Origin: a bacterium
Lineage (GTDB): Bacteria; Lindowbacteria; 2-12-FULL-62-27
Direction: 5' to 3'
Assembly: GCA_016202645.1 (NCBI GenBank)
Contig: JACQOF010000050.1
Location: 1 to 26,719, forward strand
Length of the DNA stretch: 26,719 bases
Below, one piece after another: positions 1 to 7,075 of this stretch. How positions within the stretch are numbered: the stretch's first letter is position 1; each line of letters begins with the position of its first letter. The notes under the pieces are model-generated. The model searched no databases and had not been told where the DNA came from. It saw only the letters and a list, made by a program, of their open reading frames with translations. A program made the position numbers and the translations under genes.

Positions 1-1
1 C

Positions 2-85
2 CGCCTGCGGCTCCTGAGTGCTACGGAGGGTTGTATTCTGCGTAGCCCCCAAGAGCGTAAGCGCACTCCCGGCGGAGCAGAATGA
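2..85 (+). CDS. possible C-terminal tail of an upstream gene
   Basis: One frame is open from the first bases of the window and stops with a TGA that overlaps the pyrG ATG as ATGA. It gives about 27 residues ending in TPGGAE. The same ATGA overlap occurs repeatedly in this operon, which is the main reason to suspect a real upstream gene such as kdsB. The tail has no recognisable motif, and the other two frames close earlier. It could equally be noncoding leader DNA. Confidence 0.25.
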   Translation, partial: RLRLLSATEGCILRSPQERKRTPGGAE

Positions 86-1704
86 AACGCCCCGCCAAAT
101 ACGTTTTCATCACCGGCGGGGTCCTCTCGTCCCTCGGCAAGGGCATCACTACTGCGTCGCTTGGAGCGCTGTTCAAGTTCAACTATCTGAAAGTCACCGC
201 CGTCAAGCTGGATCCCTATCTCAACGTCGACGCCGGGACGATGAACCCCTTCCAGCACGGCGAAGTTTTCGTCACGGACGACGGCGCCGAAACGGACCTC
301 GACCTCGGCCACTACGAGCGGTTCATGGGCGTCCGGCTTGGGGCGAAAAATAATGTCACCGCCGGAAAAATTTACGAGTCGGTCATCACCCGGGAACGTC
401 GCGGCGACTACCTCGGCGCGACGGTCCAGACCGTCCCGCACGTCATCGAGGAGATCAAGTCCCGCATCACCGCGCTCGAAGACGGGCTTGACATCATTCT
501 CGTCGAAGTCGGCGGGACCGTCGGGGACATCGAAAGCCAGCCGTTCCTCGAGGCGATCCGGCAGATGGCGCTCCAGCGGCGCGGCGACACCGTCTTCCTC
601 CATTTGACCCTGGTCCCCTTTCTTGGCACCGTCGAGGAGCTGAAAACCAAGCCCTCCCAGCACAGCGTCCAGGAGCTTCGCCGGATCGGGATTCAGCCCG
701 ATCTCATCGTCGCCCGATCCTCAATCCGGATCAGTGACGCCGCGCGCGAAAAAATCGCGCTCTTTTCCAACGTCGATCCCGCCTGCGTCATTTCCCTGCC
801 GGACGTCCGGACCATCTATGAAGTGCCGCTCCTGCTGAGGGCGGAGGGCGTGGACAAAATTCTCCTCCAGCGCCTGGGCCTGCGGAAACCCGCCGGACAG
901 GCCGGCGCAAGTCTCGTGGAGCGATGGGAACGTCTGGCCCGCACTCTCACATCCGCCAAAGACACGGTGGAGATCGCGGTGGTCGGAAAATACATCAAGC
1001 TCCATGACGCCTACAAAAGCGTCGTCGAGTCCCTCCATCATGCCGCCGCGGCAAACGGCCGGAAACTTGAACTCAAATGGATCGACTCCGAAAAACTGCG
1101 CGAGGCAACGCTTCGCGAATCCTTCGCCGGCGTATCCGGCATCCTGGTCCCCGGCGGATTCGGCGAACGCGGCATCGAGGGCAAGGTCCTGGCGGCGGCT
1201 TACGCGCGCCTGAAAAAAATCCCGTATTTCGGAATCTGCCTGGGTCTTCAGATCGCGGTCATCGAATTCGCCCGGAACGTCCTTGGCCTCGACGGCGCCG
1301 GCAGCACGGAATTCACCGCGCGGTCACGCCACCCGGTCATCGATCTCATGGAGGCGCAGAAAGCCAAAAAGAAACTGGGCGGGACCATGCGGCTCGGCGC
1401 GTTTACCTGCAATCTCAAGTCCGACAGCCTGGCGCGCAGGGTCTACGGCAGGCCCCGCATCGTCGAACGGCATCGGCACCGGTATGAAGTCCATTCCGGG
1501 TACGTCCAGAAACTCGAAAAGGCGGGTCTGTCCGCGTCGGGTCTTGACCAGGCCACGGGTCTGGTCGAAATTGTCGAAATCAAAGATCATCCGTTTTTTA
1601 TGGGCGTTCAGTTCCACCCTGAATTCCTCTCGACGCCGCTTTCGCCTCATCCCGTCTTTAAGGCATTCGTCGCCGCCGCCATTTCGATGAAGCCCTCCGC
1701 ATGA
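82..1704 (+). CDS. pyrG: CTP synthase (glutamine-hydrolysing)
   Basis: Converts UTP to CTP using ATP and glutamine-derived ammonia in the cytoplasm. CTP also serves to activate Kdo, which fits the Kdo genes that follow. The protein has 540 residues (E. coli about 545). The N-terminal synthetase domain opens with the signature VFITGGVLSSLGKG near residues 8-21 and continues with DPYLNVDAGTM and GTVGDIES. The C-terminal class I glutamine amidotransferase domain has its triad visible: Cys386 in GICLGLQ, and His512 and Glu514 in FHPEF. The ATG at 82 is preceded by GGAG about 8 bases upstream. The stop overlaps the kdsA start by 4 bases, which suggests translational coupling. The identification is secure. 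Confidence 0.98.
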   Translation: MKRPAKYVFITGGVLSSLGKGITTASLGALFKFNYLKVTAVKLDPYLNVDAGTMNPFQHGEVFVTDDGAETDLDLGHYERFMGVRLGAKNNVTAGKIYESVITRERRGDYLGATVQTVPHVIEEIKSRITALEDGLDIILVEVGGTVGDIESQPFLEAIRQMALQRRGDTVFLHLTLVPFLGTVEELKTKPSQHSVQELRRIGIQPDLIVARSSIRISDAAREKIALFSNVDPACVISLPDVRTIYEVPLLLRAEGVDKILLQRLGLRKPAGQAGASLVERWERLARTLTSAKDTVEIAVVGKYIKLHDAYKSVVESLHHAAAANGRKLELKWIDSEKLREATLRESFAGVSGILVPGGFGERGIEGKVLAAAYARLKKIPYFGICLGLQIAVIEFARNVLGLDGAGSTEFTARSRHPVIDLMEAQKAKKKLGGTMRLGAFTCNLKSDSLARRVYGRPRIVERHRHRYEVHSGYVQKLEKAGLSASGLDQATGLVEIVEIKDHPFFMGVQFHPEFLSTPLSPHPVFKAFVAAAISMKPSA

Positions 1705-2558
1705 GCGCGCCGAGGACAGTTCCGGTGCGGCCCGGCGTGGTGCTGGGCGGCGGCCGCCCGGCCGTTTTCATCGGCGGCCCGTGCGTGATCGAGGATGACC
1801 GGATGCTGATGCGCACGGCCGAGGGCCTGGCCGAAATCTGCGAGGACTTGGGAATCGGGTTTATTTTCAAGACGTCCTACGACAAGGCCAACCGCACCAG
1901 CGGCGGGTCATTTCGGGGACCGGGTCTTCGCGAGGGAATCCGCCTGGTCGAGCGCGTGAAGAAGCGGCTCGGCGTGGCGGTCCTGCTCGACGTGCACAAG
2001 GAGGAGGAGTGCGGACCCGCCGCGGACGTCGCCGACGTTCTCCAGATTCCCGCCTTCTTGTGCCGCCAGACCGACCTCATCCGCGCCGCCGCGAAAACCG
2101 GCCGCGTGGTGAACATCAAGAAAGGCCAGTTTCTCTCGCCCGAGGACGCTCGGTTCGCCGCCGCCAAAGTCACCTCGGCCGGCAATCCCCGCGTGACCGT
2201 GACCGAGCGCGGCGCGACGTTCGGTTACGGGAATCTCGTCGTGGACATGCGCTCGATCGAGGTCATCCGCGATCTCGGCATTCCCGTCATCTTCGACGCC
2301 ACCCACAGCGTCCAGATGCCGGGCGCGGGCGGCAAGACCGGCGGGGACCGGCGGTTCGTGCCGGTCCTGGCCCGCGCCGCCGTCGCCGCCGGAGTCGACG
2401 GGATTTTCATGGAAGTCCACCCGAATCCCGGCCGCGCGAAATCCGACGCCGCGAACCAGATGCCGCTCTCGGGCATGCGGCGGCTCCTCAAGTCCCTCAT
2501 CGACATCGACCGATTGGTAAAAAAAGTGAAAAAAGTGAAAAAACGCCGTGGACCGTAA
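1701..2558 (+). CDS. kdsA: 3-deoxy-8-phosphooctulonate (Kdo-8-P) synthase
   Basis: Condenses phosphoenolpyruvate with arabinose 5-phosphate to Kdo-8-phosphate, the committed step of LPS inner-core sugar synthesis. The protein has 285 residues, the family length. Recognisable blocks are IGGPC near residue 24, the KTSYDKANRTS loop near 57, KKGQFLSPED, the GNLVVDMRS stretch, FDATHSVQ, and MEVHPNP near the C-terminus. Cys28 in the GGPC block corresponds to the metal-binding cysteine of the metal-dependent class (Aquifex type), where E. coli has asparagine; the class assignment is inference. The ATG overlaps the pyrG stop by 4 bases. The C-terminal tail is a lysine-valine repeat encoded by an A-rich tandem repeat. 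Confidence 0.97.
   Translation: MSAPRTVPVRPGVVLGGGRPAVFIGGPCVIEDDRMLMRTAEGLAEICEDLGIGFIFKTSYDKANRTSGGSFRGPGLREGIRLVERVKKRLGVAVLLDVHKEEECGPAADVADVLQIPAFLCRQTDLIRAAAKTGRVVNIKKGQFLSPEDARFAAAKVTSAGNPRVTVTERGATFGYGNLVVDMRSIEVIRDLGIPVIFDATHSVQMPGAGGKTGGDRRFVPVLARAAVAAGVDGIFMEVHPNPGRAKSDAANQMPLSGMRRLLKSLIDIDRLVKKVKKVKKRRGP
2516..2546 (+). repeat. A-rich 9-bp tandem repeat in the kdsA 3' end
   Basis: Units of the form AGTGAAAAA repeat here and encode the VKK-type tail of KdsA. They form homopolymer A runs in otherwise GC-rich DNA, ending immediately before the kdsD GTG start. They may ease ribosome access to kdsD, which has no clear Shine-Dalgarno sequence, or be a slippage site. Both ideas are inference. 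Confidence 0.6.
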
Positions 2559-3537
2559 AGCCGCCCTCGCCGTCCGCGAAGCCCGCCGCGTCATCCGGAT
2601 GGAAGCGGAAGCGGTCCGCGCGCTTGTGGGGCGCGTCGGCCCGGCCTTCGCCTCGGCCGTCGAAACATTGCGGGCCTGCAAGGGCAGTGTCGTCGTGACG
2701 GGCATCGGCAAGTCTGGATCGATCGGCCGCAAGATCATGGCGACGCTGGCTTCGACCGGCACCCCGTCGTTTTTTCTGCACGCCGCCGAAGCCCAGCACG
2801 GGGACCTCGGCATGGTCACTCGGGATGACGCGATCCTCGCGGTTTCCTACAGCGGCGAAACTTCCGAACTCACGGCGCTCCTCCCGGCCTTCCGCCGTCT
2901 CGGCGTGCCGCTCATCTCGATCACGGGCCATCCGAAATCCGTTCTCGCCCGGCAGTCGGACATCGTTCTGAATGTCCACGTCGCGCGGGAGGCCTGCCCG
3001 ATGAACCTGGCCCCCACCGCCAGCACGACCGCGACCCTCGCCATGGGCGACGCCCTCGCCGTCGCCCTCTTCAAAACACGCCGCTTCACCCCGCGGGATT
3101 TCGCCGCCATCCACCCGAGCGGCAGTCTCGGCCGCAAACTCCTCACGCGCGTCTCCGACCTCATGCACACCGGCGCCGCGGTCCCGAAAGTCCGGGCCGG
3201 AACGCTCATGCGCGAGGCCATCATCGAAATGACCGGAAAACGGCTCGGCTTCACCGCCGTCATCGACGCCGCCGGCCGGACCATCGGCATTGTCACGGAC
3301 GGAGACCTCCGGCGGAACCTCCAGCGCTCGGCGGGCGCCGCCAGAGACTTCCTCAACCGTCCCGCCGGAGAAATCTGCACGCGCTCGCCGAAAACAATCC
3401 AAGGCGACGCCTTGGCGACCAAGGCCCTCGCCATCATGGAAAAAAACGTCATCACGTCCCTCCTCGTCCTCGACCCCCGCCGTCGTCCGGTCGGGTGCGT
3501 CCACATTCACGATATTTTGAAGGCCGGCATCGCGTAA
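2548..3537 (+). CDS. kdsD: arabinose-5-phosphate isomerase (KpsF/GutQ/KdsD family)
   Basis: Interconverts ribulose 5-phosphate and arabinose 5-phosphate, the substrate of KdsA. The protein has 329 residues (E. coli KdsD 328). The SIS sugar-isomerase domain spans about residues 40-190, with the phosphate-binding TGIGKSG motif near residue 52, YSGETSE near 111 and IHPSGSLGRKL near 190. Two CBS domains follow, at about 205-265 and 275-329. The GTG start lies 11 bases inside the end of kdsA; no later start keeps the N-terminal helix, so coupling to kdsA is likely. The next gene begins one base after this stop. Confidence 0.96.
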   Translation: MDRKAALAVREARRVIRMEAEAVRALVGRVGPAFASAVETLRACKGSVVVTGIGKSGSIGRKIMATLASTGTPSFFLHAAEAQHGDLGMVTRDDAILAVSYSGETSELTALLPAFRRLGVPLISITGHPKSVLARQSDIVLNVHVAREACPMNLAPTASTTATLAMGDALAVALFKTRRFTPRDFAAIHPSGSLGRKLLTRVSDLMHTGAAVPKVRAGTLMREAIIEMTGKRLGFTAVIDAAGRTIGIVTDGDLRRNLQRSAGAARDFLNRPAGEICTRSPKTIQGDALATKALAIMEKNVITSLLVLDPRRRPVGCVHIHDILKAGIA

Positions 3538-3538
3538 C

Positions 3539-4090
3539 ATGCGCGAGGCGGCGGTTCCGTTCCAGAAGCTCAAATCCATCCGGGTTGTCCTGCTCGATGT
3601 TGACGGCATCCTCACCGATGGCCGGATCCTTCTGGGAAACGCCGCTGACGGAAGCACGTTTGAGATGAAGTCCTTTCACGCGCACGACGGCCAGGGGCTC
3701 ATCTTCGCCGGGAAGCTCGGCTACGAAGTCGGCCTCGTCACCAGCCGCGAGTCTCCCCTCGTGGCCCGGCGCGCGCAGGAACTCGGCATCCGGCACGTGT
3801 TTCAGAACGCCAGGGACAAGGCCGCCGTCGTGAAGAAGTTTTTGGCCGACCAGCGTTACAAGCCCGAGGAGTTTCTCTTCATGGGCGACGACCTCCTCGA
3901 CCTCCCGGTCCTCCTCTTCGCCGGTTTCTCCGCCACAGTCCCCGGCGCCCCCCGCGAAATCCGGGACCGCGTCGATTACGTCACCGACCTCCCCGGCGGC
4001 TCGGGCGCCGTCCGCGAAGTCCTGGAACTGCTCTTCAAAGTCCAGGGCAAATGGTCCGGCCTCCTCCGGGAATTCTCCGAAAAGATTTGA
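3539..4090 (+). CDS. kdsC: Kdo-8-phosphate phosphatase (HAD family, YrbI/KdsC)
   Basis: Removes phosphate from Kdo-8-phosphate to give free Kdo. The protein has 183 residues (E. coli KdsC 188). The HAD motif I LLDVDGILTDG near residue 18 carries the nucleophile and general acid aspartates. Motif II is the VTSRES stretch, the motif III lysine lies in the NARDKAAVVKK region, and MGDDLLDLPVL is motif IV. The capless C1-type architecture matches KdsC. Position after kdsA and kdsD completes the pathway. The stop codon overlaps the -35 element of the next promoter, so the Kdo operon probably ends here. Confidence 0.96.
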   Translation: MREAAVPFQKLKSIRVVLLDVDGILTDGRILLGNAADGSTFEMKSFHAHDGQGLIFAGKLGYEVGLVTSRESPLVARRAQELGIRHVFQNARDKAAVVKKFLADQRYKPEEFLFMGDDLLDLPVLLFAGFSATVPGAPREIRDRVDYVTDLPGGSGAVREVLELLFKVQGKWSGLLREFSEKI

Positions 4091-4115
4091 CCCCGCGGCC
4101 GGCCCGCGGTATAGT
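4087..4115 (+). promoter_or_regulatory. sigma-70-type promoter for the nuo operon
   Basis: TTGACC at 4087-4092 and TATAGT at 4110-4115 are separated by exactly 17 bases. The -35 overlaps the kdsC stop codon, and the spacer contains an inverted CCGCGG repeat. Predicted start is near 4122, about 34 bases before the small gene at 4156. This is one of the best promoter matches in the window, but it is a pattern match only. Confidence 0.65.
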
Positions 4116-4155
4116 AGCAATGAGGCTGAGGGAGTAAATCAATTGGGGGTGTACA

Positions 4156-4365
4156 GTGACCGTGAAAGAGAAGGCATTGATGACCAAAGGCCTGCCGAGG
4201 ATCCGGCGGGACGCCGCCGGTGAGGTTCAGGCGCCGGATGATTTTTTCGTTGCTCTCAAGGAGGCCACCATGGAGATCCGATCCAGGGCCACCCGGCCGG
4301 AAATTCCCTACAAGCTCCTGATGAACAGCGCGATCAGGAAAGTATCCATCAAAGGGCGGGGCTGA
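4156..4365 (+). CDS. hypothetical 69-residue protein preceding nuoA
   Basis: I do not recognise a family. The product is 69 residues, basic at both ends, with no membrane segment or cysteine. The centre, with DDFFVALKEATMEIR and YKLLMNSAIRKV, looks helical. The GTG at 4156 is chosen because GGGGG lies 6 bases upstream at 4145-4149. It is the first gene after the promoter at 4087-4115 and ends 19 bases before nuoA, so it is probably transcribed with complex I. The RNA polymerase omega subunit was considered because of size, but its signature is not visible. Confidence 0.6.
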   Translation: MTVKEKALMTKGLPRIRRDAAGEVQAPDDFFVALKEATMEIRSRATRPEIPYKLLMNSAIRKVSIKGRG

Positions 4366-4384
4366 TCCCCGGGAAAGGTCTTCC

Positions 4385-4750
4385 GTGAGATCCCAATACA
4401 TACCGGTTCTCATCCAGCTCGCGCTTGCCGCGGGCTTCGCCGGTTCGCTCCTTGTCCTCACCCATCTGTTCGGACCCAGCCGGCCCGCGGCGGCCAAGCT
4501 CTCGCCGTTCGAGTGCGGCGTCGATCCCGTGGACCAGGCGCACCACCGCTTCAGCGTGAAATTTTATCTCGTGGCGATGCTCTTCATCCTGTTTGACATC
4601 GAAGCCATCTTTTTCTACCCGTGGGCGCTGATCTTCAAGGGCGCCATATCCAGCGGCTTGTTTTTGCTCATTGAAATGGGTACATTCGCCCTCGTGCTTC
4701 TCGCGGGGTTTTTCTACATCTGGCGCAAGGGAGTTCTCGAATGGGCGTAG
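4385..4750 (+). CDS. nuoA: NADH-quinone oxidoreductase subunit A
   Basis: Small membrane subunit at the junction of the peripheral and membrane arms of complex I. It has 121 residues and three predicted transmembrane helices (about 8-30, 62-84 and 92-113). The family loop FECGVDP near residue 43 contains the conserved cysteine, and [12 protein letters not shown] is the hallmark of helix 2. The GTG start is preceded by AAAGG with 6 bases of spacing. It overlaps nuoB by 10 bases. Confidence 0.96.
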   Translation: MRSQYIPVLIQLALAAGFAGSLLVLTHLFGPSRPAAAKLSPFECGVDPVDQAHHRFSVKFYLVAMLFILFDIEAIFFYPWALIFKGAISSGLFLLIEMGTFALVLLAGFFYIWRKGVLEWA

Positions 4751-5253
4751 AGCTGATTCGCGGCGACAATTTCGTGACGGCCCGGCTGGCCGACGTGGTG
4801 AACTGGGCCAGGAAGTCCAGCCTCTGGCCCTTTCCCTTCGGCACCGCCTGTTGCGGCATCGAAATGATGTCCACCCTCGCCTCCCGCTACGACATGGCGC
4901 GTTTCGGCGCCGAGGCCGTCCGGTTTTCGCCGCGCCAGGCCGACCTTCTCATCGTCGCCGGCACCATCTGCAACAAGATGGCGCCGGTTTTGAAGCGCAT
5001 CTACGACCAGATGTCCCAGCCCAAATGGGTGATCGCGATGGGCGCCTGCGCATCCTGCGGCGGCATTTTCGACAATTACACGGTGGTCCAGGGCATTGAC
5101 CAGATCATTCCGGTGGACATGTACGTCCCCGGATGTCCGCCCTCTCCCCAGGCTCTGATGTATTCCTTCACAAAGATCCAGGGCCTGGTCCAGAGCGGTC
5201 AGGGACTTTCGCTCGACCCGATGCCCGAAGCGGTCCCCTCCGTTCCCGTTTAA
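4741..5253 (+). CDS. nuoB: NADH-quinone oxidoreductase subunit B
   Basis: Carries the N2 [4Fe-4S] cluster that hands electrons to quinone. It has 170 residues. The tandem cysteines Cys37-Cys38 in TACCGIEM, Cys103 in GACASCGG and Cys132 in VPGCPPSP supply the N2 ligands. The start overlaps the end of nuoA and no separate promoter is seen, so it is part of the same transcript. nuoC follows after 13 bases. The sequence is closely conserved and the assignment is secure. Confidence 0.98.
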   Translation: MGVELIRGDNFVTARLADVVNWARKSSLWPFPFGTACCGIEMMSTLASRYDMARFGAEAVRFSPRQADLLIVAGTICNKMAPVLKRIYDQMSQPKWVIAMGACASCGGIFDNYTVVQGIDQIIPVDMYVPGCPPSPQALMYSFTKIQGLVQSGQGLSLDPMPEAVPSVPV

Positions 5254-5266
5254 CACTCCAGGCGTA

Positions 5267-5776
5267 ATGAACAGCGCGGCCATCTCGGCTAAAGTTGCGG
5301 GTGCAATTCCCGGCGCCTGCGTCGAGGCGCTTGAATTTCAGGGCCAGACCACTCTGCAGGTGCGCCGCGAGTCGCTGAAAGAAGTCCTCGCTTTCCTGCG
5401 CGATGACCCGGATATTCTGATGAATCAGCTCCTCGACGTCACCGCCGTCGATTATCCCGCGCGCGCAGATCGATTCGACGTCGTCTACATTCTCGCCTCC
5501 ATCCGCGAAGACGGTCTCGCGCCGGTCCGGGTCCGGATCAAAACCCGTATTCCGGACGGCGCGGCCCTGCCCAGCGTGACCGATCTCTGGCGGTCCGCCG
5601 ACTGGGGCGAACGCGAGTGTTTCGACATGTTCGGCATCCGGTTCGAGGGCCATCCGAACCTGAAGCGCATCCTCAATCCCGACAATTTCTACGGATACCC
5701 GCTCCGAAAAACCTTCCCGCTCCGCGGCGAGCGCGACCCGGCGTTTCTCGAATATAAGGAAACGGAGCCCGCATGA
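5267..5776 (+). CDS. nuoC: NADH-quinone oxidoreductase subunit C
   Basis: Peripheral-arm structural subunit of complex I (30 kDa type). It has 169 residues, separate from nuoD, unlike the NuoCD fusion of E. coli. The C-terminal family signature is intact: ERECFDMFGIRFEGHP followed by RILNPDNFYGYPLRK and TFPLRGE. The N-terminal domain is less conserved, as usual for this subunit. The ATG at 5267 follows nuoB by 13 bases. About 100 bases of inverted octamer repeat separate it from nuoD. Confidence 0.96.
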   Translation: MNSAAISAKVAGAIPGACVEALEFQGQTTLQVRRESLKEVLAFLRDDPDILMNQLLDVTAVDYPARADRFDVVYILASIREDGLAPVRVRIKTRIPDGAALPSVTDLWRSADWGERECFDMFGIRFEGHPNLKRILNPDNFYGYPLRKTFPLRGERDPAFLEYKETEPA

Positions 5777-5783
5777 TCGGGCA

Positions 5784-5863
5784 GTATCGGCGTATCGGCG
5801 TATCGGAGTATCGGAGACAACGGCTGTTTACCCGATACACCGATACACCGATACGCCGATACT
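5784..5863. repeat. inverted array of octamer repeats (hairpin) between nuoC and nuoD
   Basis: Four tandem copies of a GTATCGGN octamer at 5784-5815 face four copies of its complement CCGATACN at 5832-5863, across a loop of about 16 bases. About 30 of 32 positions can pair, giving a very long hairpin inside the nuo transcript. It contains no start or stop needed by its neighbours. It may be an RNA processing or stability site, or a repeat-expansion product; the role is unknown. Confidence 0.85.
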
Positions 5864-5878
5864 CTCAAACCAGCTGAT

Positions 5879-7075
5879 ATGCAAATCACGGACGATACTC
5901 TCGAAGATTCTCAACTCATGACGATCAACTTCGGCCCCACCCACCCCGCCACCCACGGGACCTTGCATCTCATTGCCCGGCTGGACGGCGAGCGGATCCG
6001 CGACGCCGAGCCGATCATCGGGTATCTGCATCGCGGCAAGGAGAAGATGGGGGAGCACCTCAAGTACAACCAGTATCTCACCATGACCGACCGGATGAAC
6101 TACCTCTCCCCCGCGCTCAACAACGTCGGCTGGTGCCTCGCGGTCGAAAAACTCATGGGCATCACACCGCCGCCGCGCGCGCGCTGGGTTGAAACCATCG
6201 CCTGTGAGATGGCCCGCATCATGGACCACATGGTCTGCAACGGCATCAACGCCTTCGACGTCGGCGCCGGCACTGTTTTCTTCTACATGTTCCAACAGCG
6301 GGAAGTTCTGACCGACATTTTCGAAAAAATGACGGGCGCGCGCCTGACGATCACATGGCCGCGCGTCGGCGGCCTGCCCTACGACCTTCCGGCGGATTTC
6401 AAGGATGACGTCCGGAAGTTTCTCAAGGGCTTTTACCCGATCGTCGATGAATGCGAAAAACTTCTGAAAAACAACCGCATTTTTCTGGACCGGACCGTCG
6501 GAGTCGGGGCAATTTCGAAGGAACGCGCCATCAGTTACGGCTACACCGGCCCGTGCCTCCGGGCCTGCGGCGTGTCCTACGACCTCCGCAAGCGCGAGCC
6601 GTACCTCTGTTACGACCAGGTCGACTTCGACGTCCCCACCGGCGAGCACGGCGACTGTTACGACCGGTTTTTCGTCCGGATGGAGGAGGCACGCCAGAGC
6701 GCGCGGATCATCGAGCAGTGCCTGGAAAAAATGCCGGACGAGGGGCCGGTCGCGGTCGACGATTACCGCGTGATCCTCCCGCCCAAGGAAAAAGTCTACA
6801 AGGAAATGGAGGCGATGATCTTTCACTTCAAATTGGTCATTGACGGCGTGAAACCGCCGCCGGGCGAAGTCTATCAGGGGTTGGAGGCCGGCAACGGCGA
6901 GCTGGGCTTTTACATCGTCAGCGACGGGTCCGGCAAACCCTACCGCGTCAAGGTCCGGTCGCCGTGTTATTACATCTACTCGTCCTACACCGAAATCATC
7001 CGCGGCCTCATGATCTCGGACGTCGTGGCGGTCTTGGGGAGTCTCAACATCATCGCGGGAGAACTCGACCGGTGA
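5879..7075 (+). CDS. nuoD: NADH-quinone oxidoreductase subunit D
   Basis: 49-kDa-type subunit, homologous to the large subunit of NiFe hydrogenases, forming the quinone pocket with NuoB. It has 398 residues. Visible signatures are GPTHPATHGTLHL near residue 19 (quinone-site histidines), GYLHRGKEKMGE, YNQYLTMTDRMNY and the C-terminal RSPCYYIYSSY, ending in GELDR. The ATG at 5879 has no strong Shine-Dalgarno sequence and lies just after the inverted octamer array. The stop overlaps the GTG of the next gene as GTGA. Confidence 0.97.
   Translation: MQITDDTLEDSQLMTINFGPTHPATHGTLHLIARLDGERIRDAEPIIGYLHRGKEKMGEHLKYNQYLTMTDRMNYLSPALNNVGWCLAVEKLMGITPPPRARWVETIACEMARIMDHMVCNGINAFDVGAGTVFFYMFQQREVLTDIFEKMTGARLTITWPRVGGLPYDLPADFKDDVRKFLKGFYPIVDECEKLLKNNRIFLDRTVGVGAISKERAISYGYTGPCLRACGVSYDLRKREPYLCYDQVDFDVPTGEHGDCYDRFFVRMEEARQSARIIEQCLEKMPDEGPVAVDDYRVILPPKEKVYKEMEAMIFHFKLVIDGVKPPPGEVYQGLEAGNGELGFYIVSDGSGKPYRVKVRSPCYYIYSSYTEIIRGLMISDVVAVLGSLNIIAGELDR

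Noticed and set aside
4156-4365. Small gene as RNA polymerase omega subunit (rpoZ)
   Set aside because: Size is similar, but the conserved omega motifs are not visible.
5784-5863. CRISPR-like array
   Set aside because: Units are 8 bp, contiguous, without spacers, and arranged as two inverted arms.
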